Positions 45,101 through 55,266 of a stretch of DNA of 64,000 nt are shown here, in pieces (within the stretch, counting starts at the first letter, position 1; each line of letters begins with the position of its first letter). Location of the stretch: positions 7,435,001 through 7,499,000 of the forward strand of contig NC_135132.1 in the NCBI RefSeq assembly GCF_050908995.1, given 5' to 3'. Source of the stretch: Andrena cerasifolii (taxonomy: Eukaryota > Arthropoda > Insecta > Hymenoptera > Andrenidae). A model generated the notes under the pieces. It did no database searches and was not told the origin of the DNA. It worked only from the letters and a program-made list of their open reading frames with translations. The position numbers were made by a program, and so were the translations under genes.

Positions 45101-48100
45101 TCTGCAAAAGTTTAGGCCAATCGATACAGCGGTTTTCGAAATATCGGTATCAAAACAGCTTCCGCGAGAATGGCTGTTATTCCTTAATTTTTTTAATCTT
45201 CTATAACAATAGTACTGAGAGTTGCTGCATATATATGCTTTTAAAATAAGCGAATAGTTGTAAGAAAAATATACAGTAGATATTCCAGAAAAAAATCCCG
45301 AAAATCGCGTTCCTTTTCGCCAGCTGACTAGGCATAACCCCTTAATATTTCTGCGAGTCGTTGGTAAAGTTCACAGCAACTCCTGAGCTGAGAATTATGA
45401 TCAACGGCCTCGCAATCTGCCGATTCTGTTGCGAGATGACGTGACTCTTAACACCGTCAGCAGACTCCGCGTTATATTTGGATCATGGTGTCACGTCGAA
45501 AAAGCCACGCCGTTGGGTTTGCTTGTTCAGTGGCAAGCCCATGCTATTACGCTTAAAAATAGACTAACTGCCTTTGAATACACTGCGCTACGATTTACAA
45601 TAAAGAACACGCTTGAGAAGAAATACGTTCCTCGAATTTTTGGGACCGCATACTTTATTCTTTTCTGTATGAACGACTCTGCTCAGCCAATAATTCGTGC
45701 TTGTTATCTCAAGTAGATCATTTCTTCGGGCATCCTCCTCTTCGTGAATACCGCCTTGCTAAACACCAGTGGCGGATTTAAGAAGAAAGGCCCAGGTGGC
45801 AAACGTTGTGGGGCCCATTTTTTCGGGGAAATGAAGAGGTAGTTTACTAAAAAGGGGTAAATGTACGGAAGAGTATAGAAAAAAAGTGCTTAGATAAAAT
45901 CATAATTTATTTTTGAAGACAGGGGCCTAGGGGGGGGGGAGCCTTCCGAGCAGGGGCCCATTTTTCAAGAAACTAAAGCGGTAGTTTACTGAAAATGGCT
46001 CAGTGCAATAGCACAGAAAAAAAAATATAGTTTGTATAAAACCATATTTTTTTTTTCTTTGGGCCCTGTTGGGGCCTTCCCAAGTGGCAACTGCTCATCA
46101 GCCGCCCTGTCAAATCCGCCACTGCCTCGATTTAAATGCAAACGAGCTGGTATAAACCGTTCTTAACTGTTTCCAGCGGGGAATAATGAATCTATGCAAC
46201 GAATCCTCAAACTTATTTCCCTAATTATGCGTTCCAGATGTCCTTGTGTTCACTGTGGCCACCAACGAGACGGATGGCTACAAGAGATACCGCAGGTCTA
46301 TCGGTGTCTATGGATTTCTCGATAACTTGAACGTGCTGGGAGTGGGCGAGCCCTGGCAAGGTGGAGAGAATATAAAGACCAGCGTGGGAGGAGGATACAA
46401 AGTGAACCTCCTGGCAGAGGCTCTGAAGAAGTATCAAAACGACGAAGAGAGGATCGTGATATTCACAGACAGGTTACTTCCCCAAAGACTCCTATACTAT
46501 TGATTCCCGACTCTTACTTCAGTAGCTGTCCTCGCATTTCAGTTACGACGTGATATTTCTGGGCGGCTTGGATAATATCATCGACAAGTTTAAGAGCTCG
46601 AATGCCAGAGTCTTGTTCTCTGCCGAGGGATCCTGCTGGCCAGACAGATCGCTAGCCTCTAAGTATCCGCTGGTGGCTCGTGGCAAACGCTTCCTAAATT
46701 CTGGAGGCTTCATAGGCTACGCCTCGGACGTCTACGCAATTTTAACGCACGCCCCTATAGAAAACAAGGACGACGATCAGTTATTCTACACCAAGGTGTA
46801 TCTCGACCAGGAGCTGAGGGAGCGCCACCAAATTAAGCTTGATCACAGGTCTGAGATATTCCAGAATCTCTACGGGGTAGTAGGTAAGCGAACACCAAAA
46901 GATCTGCCTTCCCGTAAAGGTGTTCTCTTGTGCTAATGACACTGGCTTTCACAGCTGACGTGGAATTGAAGTTCGAGGGAGGGAAAGCCTCCCTCGTGAA
47001 CACTGTCTACAAGACGGAGCCACTGATACTTCACGGGAACGGTTACAGCAAGTTGTCCCTGAATTCTCTGGGAAATTACTTGGCTAATGCTTGGAACCCC
47101 GAGGAAGGGTGCGTGATGTGCTGGGAGGACACCGTGGAGATCGATAAGTCGGTGCCGGACACGTTTCCTGTTCTGGTAATCGCGATTTTCATTGAAAATC
47201 CCACTCCCTTCTTGGAGGAATTCTTCGTGGCGATACGCGAGCAAATCTACCCGAAATCGAAGCTGCACCTGTTCATCCACAACAACGTGCCTTATCATCA
47301 AGACACCGTCGACAAGTTCGTGAAGCACTTTGGGAAGAAGTACAGGAGCAATAAGCAGATTGTTCCCAGCGACGCTATAAGCGAAGTCGACGCGAGGAAC
47401 CTGGCCATGTAAGACTCTCATCGGACTGGAAGTTGTTTTAACTCGCATTAAAATGAAATCCTGAAATTCAAGGGACTACTGCGTGCTGATGGAATGCTCC
47501 GGGTACTTCTCGATCGATTCCATCTCGCATCTGGACAACGAATTCACGTTGAAGCTGCTGGTGGACCAGAACCGAGGGATCGTAGCTCCGTTGCTGGTCA
47601 GGCCGTATAAAATGTGGAGCAACTTCTGGGGCGCGATAATGGATGACGGATTCTACGCCAGGAGCTTCGATTACGTAGAGATCGTGAAGAACGAGCGAAG
47701 GTAAGCGAAACGCCTGCTAAGCGGCTCTTTTAACAAACTGAATTTATTACCAAACTTGGTGTACAGGAGTTATACATTTTTAGACCTACATCGTACAGTT
47801 TCATCGCACTAATCGTTTGCAGTATATGGGCGCTTCTTCTGAACTACTTGGAAGAGCGTAAGCTTAATCGAAGACGATAGAGAAGTCAGTCTTGAATGAT
47901 CTGCGGTCGATGCTATACATATTATCAGCTGTGCACTCGTAGACTCCAGCGTCCATTTGGGTGGCGGGATCGATCTCCAGCTTCGACTTCACTCTGTCGT
48001 CTCCCACTTGCCACTCGTGCACCTGCGAAATTTACATCGTCACACAGCTCCGGCTTCTGTTATCCCGGCTAGGATCGAGCGTACTAACGTGCATGTAGAC

Positions 48101-51100
48101 GTGAGTGTAAATCTCAGCTCCATCCTTGAACCACGTAATGTGCGGCCGTGGGTTTCCGCGCGCCACGCAGAGAAAGGCGATCTTGTGCCCTAGCACGTAC
48201 TCCAAGTCGAAGTGGGACGCCAGTATTATCTTCGCACCCTGAATAACCATTTTTAATGTCACGGTTGAACAATTGGGAATCTGTAAGCCGAGTGGTCCTA
48301 CGTACGTTCTGGTTGTTGTAGTATTGATCGCTCTCTGGATCGCGATACTTGCCGGTTATAGGCAATCCTATTTGAACTCGCGACTTGGTTTTACCTCTGC
48401 CTCTTCCTCTCCGCCCAAGTATCTCCTGGCTGTTCAGCAGCAGTATGATCAACAGAAACAGCATCATCATAGAGCGCGGCATGGCGTTCTGGGGGAAGCG
48501 AATGAAAGCGTACCGTAAAATTAGTGGGCAGAGGTCTTTGCGGGAGCACTTAGATTAGCAGCGAAGAGTTTATATTCGTTTAGAAGCGGAGAAACAATTC
48601 CTATCGTTATTTAGGGTTCTTCTAAAGCTCTTCCGCGTTGGTTATTCAGGAAATTCGGGGACTTGTGGTATTTAACGAGACTTGGGCCCTTTTGACATCT
48701 TCTTCAGCGATATCTTCGTTGAGTTTGCCTCCCGAGATAGGGCTTCGGTTTTAAATACTTGCTGCAGATACTCACCGAGTACAGGCAACGTACGACGATC
48801 ACACGGAACTCCGATGCAACTGACAGCCACCTACTCATTACTCCCCTAGTGTCCTCTCCTATCTATTACAGACGTGCAGACAGATAATACCGGGCTGCAC
48901 GTGTGTTGCCTGTGCGTGCGCTGGTTATTTCTTTGACACCTATTTCAACTCGGTCATCGAGGGATTGCAAATCCACTAACTAGATGTTTAACGCAGGGCT
49001 GGGTACGAATAAGTTTAAACAAGCTGGAATCAAGTACAATGAAAGTGGGACTCGCTGAAGCTAAGCGCGCTGATTCAATTAATTTCCATTATTTAGGAGA
49101 CCGATAAATCTGTGCCAATTGATTCCAATTGTCCGCAAGCCTCAACTCTTGTCGCCCCAGCGCTTGTTTAGACTCGCCTGGTTCCAGGGTGATATTTTTG
49201 GTCGAGCGCAGGCTGATCATTCATTAGATTTCCAACGGAGAGCTATTTTGTATATATTTTATGCTTCGCAGAGCGCACGCACCACCTTTATGGGAGTCAA
49301 TTGTGACTTAATGAATAAGAGCTAGGGGAACTCGGAGTTTCCAAGTACACCGTTATGCGCTGGGATTCTTAATAACGCCGGGCTGCATGCATTAAAGAAA
49401 GCAGCGTGCTGTTTCGTATGCTTTACTTACACAGGTCCACAGTGATTACATTTTAATTGAGCAAACGATCGCTTGAGGGAATTTAACAGGCGCATCTCAT
49501 CAGTCTTCGGTTCCTGTAACTCCTTGCAAATTCATTTCTGAACTAGCTCGCGCTTCTCGCTTCTACTTTCTTATAAACAAGAAGCCTGCAGGGTCTTTTA
49601 AACTAGAAAATGTATCTTTCGTCATTAAGGGGGGGAATCCTATTCTTTGGACTAAAAACATAGCAAAATTTGCGATTTTTTTTTTTAAGAAACCAGCGAT
49701 TCGATTCATCTGAAATTTGGACCATGCTTTGATGCGTCCTTGAAGAAGTTGCAGTTTTTTTCTTATTCATTTTGAGTAATAAATAGGGGAGTTAGGCATC
49801 ACGCCGTGGAAAACTCGTCGTCCGCTGGTGTGCATGATATTTACCTTCCAGGTAATCTGAAACAGAAAAATAAAACAGCGTTTTACTTTGTATATATGTA
49901 GCTTGAATTTGATGAACCAGAATACCGCTAAGTTAAAAATTAAAGGTTCAGACCTTTCAGTTTGAAAACTCTCCACACTGCTGAATAATTTTTTTTGTTT
50001 TTTGCTGGTTCCTCAATTTCAAGCTACATATGTATAAAATAAAACGCCGTTTCATTTTTCTGTTTCAGATTACCTGGTAGATAAATATCATGCACACCAA
50101 CAGTCGGTGAATTTTGCGCGGCGTGATGGTCGATCATGCATAACTACTATATTTATGGTTAAAAATTAATATAAAATAAACTGCAGCTTCCTCAAAGATG
50201 CATCAAAACGTGGTCCAAATTTCAGATGAATCGAATCGCTGGTTTCTTTAAAAAAAAATCCCAAATTTTGCTAGGTTTTTAGTCCAAAGAATAGAATTCC
50301 CCCCTTAAGAACTCTAGAAGTCAAAGCTCCATGTTTGAGTGTTCAACTTCTTGCTTATAACGAGCCGGTTTACTTTCAAGTGTCGCATAATGAACGGAAT
50401 CTGTAGAAAATTGAAAGGAGGTATGGATTTTAGTAGGAGATCATGACGTAATCTGTCCTAAAACCGCGTCGATCGACCGCGTACTGATTGTCCGCCTGAC
50501 ACTCGTAATATCCAGCATCTTTCTGAGTAGCAGGATCAATTTCCATCTTTGATTTCAGCGTGTCGTTACCGACGGGCCATTCATGCACCTACAAACCGCG
50601 AGTCGTAAAGTTTCATTATACAAAGTTTAAGCGATAGGACTACCTGGAAGTACTTATGGTGGTACAATTCAATCCCGTCCTTCAGCCAGGTGATCTCTGG
50701 CCTGGGAATCCCAGTAGCCATGCAAAAGAAGGTGATCTTCCTGCCTAGCATGTAATCTAACTCGAAGTGAGAGGCTTTCACTATCCTGGCCCCCTGGAAT
50801 TTTCAGGAACTCAGCGAAACTTTCATGCCAGAGGAACGCAAGCTAGAGTTCTTATAGGCGCATGGTTCGCCCAGGTTGAAGTCGCTGGAGTTCACACTTA
50901 CATCTTTGTTCTCGTAGTAGTTTGCGCTAGCTGGATTCCGATGGGGGATCAGAATAGGCATCCGTGACTTGTACACTCTTCCTCCGCGCCCTCTGCTGCT
51001 CCCTCTGCCTCCTCCACCTTTCGCCGCCACTGTGCTCATCAGCAGAGAGATGAACAGGCACAGGCACAGAAATCCCCATCTCCTCATTTGTTTTAGGTAG

Positions 51101-54100
51101 ATATAGGTTCACTCGGGTGTGTTTTGTCTTCCACGACTGGCACTAGGTTCGTTCAGTGACATAGAACTTCTCCGCGTAACACTTCAGGGTCTTTGGCAGC
51201 AGTCGCTGTGATGCACCAACAGCATCTCAACGTAGAACTCCACTCAGAAAGAGCTAGGCGTTTGCACCAAGAGTGCCACAGCTTCTGAGATGCCTCTTTC
51301 AAGCGGCCAAGCGAAATTGGTGGCTTTGAGCCTCCATCTGTCCCTACTGCCTAAAATATAAACGGATTGCGCTAGATGGGCATGCCTGTCACCGGGTGGC
51401 AGAGTTATGAATCTCAATTGGATAATTATCCATAAACCCATTGCCAGCGTGCCCAACAGCCAATCACCACACCACAGTGATTGCCTTACAAAACATTTAA
51501 GCGATCGCCTCTGAAAAACAACACTGCCTCGAATGGCAAGCAAACAACCGGTGCTTATGTGTCTGCTTCTTCGCTGGCCTTGAGGCCCCTGAGAATATCG
51601 AAGCGACCAGATACCCACATGTGGCCACTGAGTCATGAATGATTTGCCCCTTTCAGTCGGGCCCAATTGTGCTCCTCGCTTGCCATAAACAAAGTAGCTT
51701 TGGAAGGCTTCGAGAAAGAAGAAGACTATCATTACTTCATTGGAAATCAAATTCCCATGAAATTCTCTGTTCCAGGGGACTGTGGAACGTGCCGTTCATC
51801 AGCAACTGTTACCTAATTAACGCTACGTTGATAAGGAACAAGGAGACCCGTCCATCGTACTCGGAGGGTGAATTGGACGCAGACATGGCCTTCGCTTATG
51901 CTAATAGGGAGAGATCTATCTTCATGTACGTCAGCAACAGGCTCGACTTTGGGCATCTGGTTAATGCGGACAGCTACGACATCACAATGACCTATCCTGA
52001 CTTGTACCAGATCATCGACAATAAGTTGGACTGGGAGAGGAAATACATACACCAGAATTACTCCAAGAACTTCAGTCCCAAAGAAACTCCCACGCAGGCA
52101 AGCTTAATATATATATATTCCCTTAAGTTCATAAGTCTCTTGATCGAAAACTTGATTGAATTCCCTCCGCAGCCCTGCCCAGACGTATACTGGTTCCCCA
52201 TAGTCAACGAGAAGTTCACGAAGGAACTGGTGGCAGTCATGGAAGCGTTCGGCAAGTGGTCGGACGGATCGAACCATGTATGAGAATTATATTCCTCCTC
52301 TCTCCGATAAGTTAATCCTGTCGCAGTAAGGCACCCCTCTACTCTGAACCCTCGCGGCTCAGAGCGATCGAAGAGAGGGCACTATTATAATGCAATTTCT
52401 TCGGCAGGATTCAAGACTAACGGGTGGTTACGAAAACGTACCAACTCGCGATATTCATATGACTCAAGTGCACTATGAATCGCAGTGGCTATACTTCTTA
52501 AAGGAGTACGCCAGACCTCTGCAGGAGCTCGTGTTCACCGGATATTATCACGATGTAAGGCATCAAACACTGATTTAACGAATGCGTCGCTCGTTTTCAG
52601 GATCCCCGTATCGATGGCGGATACGAAGCCGTCCCGACGCGAGACATTCACTTGAGACAAGTCGGCCTCCACGAGTCTTGGTTGCAATTTCTTAACGACT
52701 ATGTCGGCCCCTTGCAAGAGCATGTTTTTATAGGCTACAATACCAGCGTAAGAATTAACAGAAACAGCTTTGTGCGGACTCGGGGGTAGGCTTTTACTGG
52801 TTGCACAAGATTATTATTCACACATGCACACAGATCTCAAATTGCAAACACCCTTTCTGCAAATCAGCCGCACTGCATCCTTCTCTGGTGATAGGCTTCG
52901 TATTCTGATTAGTGATGGCATCCGAAGCACGTCGAAGCGATTCGAATCTGTCTTCAATATCAGGCAACTAATTCGAAGCACTTCGAACATGATTCGGAGC
53001 TTAAAACTCTTGAAAGTCTTGAGTCTTGATGAGTCTTGAGTCTTCATGAGTCTTGAGTCTTCATGGATCTTGAGTCTTCACGAGTCTTGAGTCTTCACGA
53101 GTCTTGAGTCTTCACGAGTCTTGAGTCTTCACGAGTCTTGAGTCTTCACGAGTCTTGAGTCTTCACGAGTCTTGAGTCTTCACGAGTCTTGAGTCTTCAT
53201 GAGTCATGAGTCTTCATGAGTCATGAGTCTTCATGAGTCATGAGTCTTGAGTCTTGAGTCTTGAGTCTTGATAAGTCTTGAAAATCTTGATCGTCCTGGA
53301 AGTCTTGAAACTCTTGCTTCAACGACTTGGTAGGTTTCGGACCCGCACATACGTCCACCATATATATATATATATATTCGGATCCCATCACTAATTCTGA
53401 TTGATCCTCCAATTTTATTCTCAGCGCCTATCTAACGATGAGACCAAGCTCAATGCGTATAAGTATCCAATCACTTCGCTGCCTAAGATTTATTATTTAA
53501 AGTAGCTTACTTCGAAGTAATTCGCGGCACGCCTGGTCCCATCACTATCCAATTATGTGTCAAATATTCCTTTCGTGATACGCTGCTCGGAACAGTTCGG
53601 AGGAATACACGAGAACGTATCAAATATTACAGGCAAAATACACGCGTTACAATTGAGGGGCCCAGTGGAAAACAAGCACATGCCACCCTTTCTGATGTTA
53701 GAGGAGAGCAAGTTGAAGGAAAAATTAATTTCATAAGAAATGCGGTACGAGGTTGTAATTATTTTAAGCGGTACTTGAACTAGATGGTAAATGATAACTA
53801 TTATCAAATCAGTTTTTAAACTTATGCATACGTGGCATGTGCCTGTTTTCCACTGGGCCTCTCAATTTTTTACCTATCGAAGCCTCATTCGATTAAGTAC
53901 TCCTCTAATTCCTTCGAACAGTGTATTTACGTTAGCCTCAGATGCATTAACAATCCTCTGTTTCCGTGCAAATGAACAGCCACCGCGTGCCCTGATGAAC
54001 TTCGTCGTGAGGTATCGCCCAGACGAGCAGCCGCTGTTGAAGCCACACCACGACAGCTCAACGTACACCATCAACATCGCCCTGAACAGGGCGGGGGTGG

Positions 54101-54264
54101 ACTACGAGGGCGGAGGATGTCGATTCATTCGCTACAACTGCTCGGTAACGGACACGAAGCCGGGTTGGATGCTGCTGCATCCCGGACGACTGACCCACTA
54201 CCACGAAGGGCTTCGAGTGACCAACGGCACGCGATACATCATGATTTCGTTCGTCGATCCTTGA
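42186..54264 (+). CDS. Plod: Procollagen lysyl hydroxylase (PLOD), with duplicated alternative exons
   Basis: ER-lumen enzyme that hydroxylates collagen lysines using iron, 2-oxoglutarate and ascorbate; the N-terminal half is glycosyltransferase-like. Exons: 42186-42273, 46238-46472, 46543-46883, 46955-47408, 47473-47700, 51776-52097, 52173-52277, then either 52408-52554 or 52601-52747, and 53980-54264; 734 residues with one alternative exon. Signal peptide MREMKVGCCLLWCLFLTYHV. GT part: VFTVATNETDGYKRY, FTDSYDVIFLGG, ARVLFSAEGSCWPD, LNSGGFIGYA, DDDQLFYT. Middle: GIVAPLLVRPYKMWSNFWGA and GLWNVPFISNCYLI. Catalytic end: PHHDSSTY (HxD), YEGGGCRFIRYNC and HPGRLTHYHEGL, closing with SFVDP. Intron 5 (47701-51775) houses two antisense Ig genes. 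Intron 52098-52172 appears to be GC-AG. Confidence 0.95.
44150..44250. mobile_element. Truncated CAGTGGCGGATTTAA-family fragment
   Basis: AGCGGAGTTAAGGAGACAGG followed by CACCTGGCAAACC and TATAGTGTTTGGATAACAT matches the left part of 7768-8150. The right terminus is missing. Confidence 0.55.
44282..45345. mobile_element. Long TTAA-ended inverted-repeat element in PLOD intron 1
   Basis: 1064 bp. TTAAGGGGGGGTTATGCC at the left faces GGCATAACCCCTTAA at the right, with arms of ~150 bp (for example AGTCAGCTGG against CCAGCTGACT, AATAAGCG against CGCTTATT). Two further palindromes lie inside: one around TTAATCTACGACTCTC, the other around CTCGCGGAAGC / GCTTCCGCGAG. Three tandem TTTTTAAGTCGATTTTAATT units occur at about 44655-44722. 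Confidence 0.8.
45767..46124. mobile_element. hAT-like element with internal duplication, next to PLOD exon 2
   Basis: Ends CAGTGGCGGATTTAAG and TCAAATCCGCCACTG. The internal motif GGGCCCATTTTTC ... GGTAGTTTACT ... ATAGT occurs twice, so the element contains a partial tandem duplication. No convincing target duplication. It ends 113 bp before PLOD exon 2. Confidence 0.7.
47864..48482 (-). CDS. OIG-4-like secreted one-Ig protein, copy A (nested in PLOD)
   Basis: Small secreted protein with one immunoglobulin domain, like C. elegans OIG-4, which acts at neuromuscular synapses. Minus-strand exons: 48482-48306, 48238-48089 and 48022-47864; 161 residues. A signal peptide (MMMLFLLIILLLNSQEIL) is followed by a short Arg/Gly tract (RRGRGRGKTKSR), the linker DPESDQYYNNQN and the Ig domain: GHKIAFLCVARGNPRPHITW with the first Cys and the Trp, then DPATQMDAGVYECTADN with the second Cys. 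It lies wholly inside PLOD intron 5 on the opposite strand. Exons 2 and 3 have the same lengths (150 and 159 nt) as those of copy B at 50430-51087, so the pair arose by tandem duplication. Confidence 0.9.
49625..50308. mobile_element. 684-bp TTAA-ended hairpin element between the two nested Ig genes
   Basis: TTAAGGGGGGGAATCCTATT at the left and AATAGAATTCCCCCCTTAA at the right. Almost the whole length folds back on itself: ACAGAAAAATAAAACAGCG against CGCCGTTTCATTTTTCTGT, and CATCACGCCG against CGGCGTGATG. TTAA at both ends suggests piggyBac-like mobilisation. Confidence 0.8.
50430..51087 (-). CDS. OIG-4-like secreted one-Ig protein, copy B (nested in PLOD)
   Basis: Paralogue of the gene at 47864-48482. 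Minus-strand exons: 51087-50902, 50793-50644 and 50588-50430; 164 residues. Signal peptide WGFLCLCLFISLLMSTVAA, then a Gly/Arg tract (GGGGRGSSRGRGGR), the linker NPASANYYENKD and one Ig domain: KASHFELDYMLGRKITFFCM, PRPEITWLKDG and DPATQKDAGYYECQADNQYA, ending in VMISY. Both Ig cysteines and the core Trp are kept. Of the two copies this one looks closer to the form I recall from other insects; that is a judgement, not a measurement. Confidence 0.9.
52408..52554 (+). CDS. Plod: PLOD alternative exon A
   Basis: 147 nt, phase 0 at both ends, 49 codons. Motifs GGYENVPTRDIHM, QWLYFLKEYARPLQE and VFTGYYHD. Acceptor CTTCGGCAG and donor GATGTAAGG. It aligns over its full length with exon B (about 28 of 49 residues identical by eye). 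It corresponds to the family segment just upstream of the HxD iron-binding motif. Confidence 0.85.
52601..52747 (+). CDS. Plod: PLOD alternative exon B
   Basis: 147 nt, phase 0 at both ends, 49 codons. Motifs GGYEAVPTRDIHL, SWLQFLNDYVGPLQE and VFIGYNTS. Acceptor CGTTTTCAG and donor AGCGTAAGA. Only 46 nt separate it from exon A, probably too short to splice. Inclusion of both would duplicate a 49-residue segment that occurs once in other PLODs. Confidence 0.85.
52910..53393. mobile_element. hAT-like element with an internal 17-bp minisatellite, in the last PLOD intron
   Basis: The ends TAGTGATGGCATCCGAA and TTCGGATCCCATCACTA are inverted. Both sides carry a perfect 8-bp duplication ATTCTGAT (52902-52909 and 53394-53401). 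Most of the interior is the tandem repeat at 53022-53265. No ORF of note. Confidence 0.85.
53022..53265. repeat. 17-bp minisatellite GAGTCTTGAGTCTTCAC
   Basis: About 13 to 14 units, nearly identical in the middle (53080-53200), grading to GAGTCATGAGTCTTCAT at the right, then into a shorter GAGTCTT repeat. Confidence 0.9.
53651..53868. repeat. Intronic inverted repeat before the last PLOD exon
   Basis: The left arm AATTGAGGGGCCCAGTGGAA continues to ACATGCCAC. The right arm GTGGCATGTGCCTGTTTTCC continues to CACTGGGCCTCTCAATT. Stem of about 37 bp, loop of about 145 nt, ending 111 nt before exon 53980. Confidence 0.8.
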
Positions 54265-55266
54265 TTATCGGGCAGGTCGCCGGGCTTCAACGCCAATTGA
54301 AAAGGGGACGTATTATCTACTAGGGAGCAGAAGGGGCGTACAGATGTTTCAAATTATCAGCTAGCAATGTTAGTTGCGAGCTTAACGCCGGAGCACGCAT
54401 TTAAGGAGAGACTCGCTCCCCCTGTTGCTGTTATTTTTCTAACACGGGAACGTAGAGACACGGGACAATTAGTGATCGTAAGTGTTTGTACGGAAATAAA
54501 GAGGATTCAGTTGCATTTCTACCCACGCCGTCGAAATAATCACACCCATCGGACTCGTCATCTTCTCTCAGCATTTCCTTTTATTAAAAACTCGTGTTTC
54601 CTTAACTTATGTACAACTTACGACTTCTACACAGTTAAATCCATCCTCCCGCTCCGCCGAAACTTAAGCCGCGCGTGTTTAAATAACATATCACCGAGCC
54701 GCCTAATGGAATTACATATCGCCGCGGTTAAAAGAGAACGGGAAACGAAACGGAGCGTCTCTTTCCTCCATCCCTCGGGCTACGCGCACCTATACAGCTC
54801 TTCAATATGTTACAATATATATTTAGGAACATCCGTAGGATAAGTAATTAGAGGATTAACATCACCGAATAGCAAACGTTGAAAACAATCCCGTTTAATC
54901 GTACTTCCACCCCGGCGCGTTTCTTTACATAGCAAAGAGCGGCGCTTCGTCGGAGAGCTGGCGCGTAAGTACATCGAGAATCAATCCAAGTATTACACAG
55001 TATTACTCTGCCGCTTCCTACGTGCACGAGTCGCATTTCGCAAACGAACGACGCGGCGCGAGTAACAAGCAGCGATGCAACGTTAGCGGTCCATTAAATA
55101 CAAAAAGAGTGTCCTCTTCCAGCGAGTGCCCCCCCAGCCGTTTTACAGAATTATTTGGTAAACACGAATGCCGTTCGAATTCACAGTATCGTTTAATTTA
55201 ACTAGGCGAATTATTTACAAGTTTGTTCGATTCATAGAAAAAGTTGCGTGGTTATATATCCGATAT
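54265..55266. other. Convergent spacer between PLOD and VPS37A
   Basis: Likely 3' UTRs of both genes. An AATAAA word at 54497-54502 may end PLOD. No other gene seen. Confidence 0.4.

Larger units (their letters stand above)
42274..46237 (+). other. PLOD intron 1, repeat-rich
   Basis: Nearly 4 kb intron. It contains the TTAA hairpin element (44282-45345), hAT-like copies (about 44150-44250 and 45767-46124) and a 95-codon open frame at 45429-45716 with no recognisable domain. No other gene seen. Confidence 0.5.

Noticed and set aside
45429..45716. 95-codon open frame in PLOD intron 1
   Set aside because: No recognisable domain, splice context or start context; surrounded by repeats.
53022..53265. 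CRISPR-like array of short repeats
   Set aside because: Repeats are directly adjacent with no unique spacers, in a eukaryotic intron; it is a minisatellite.
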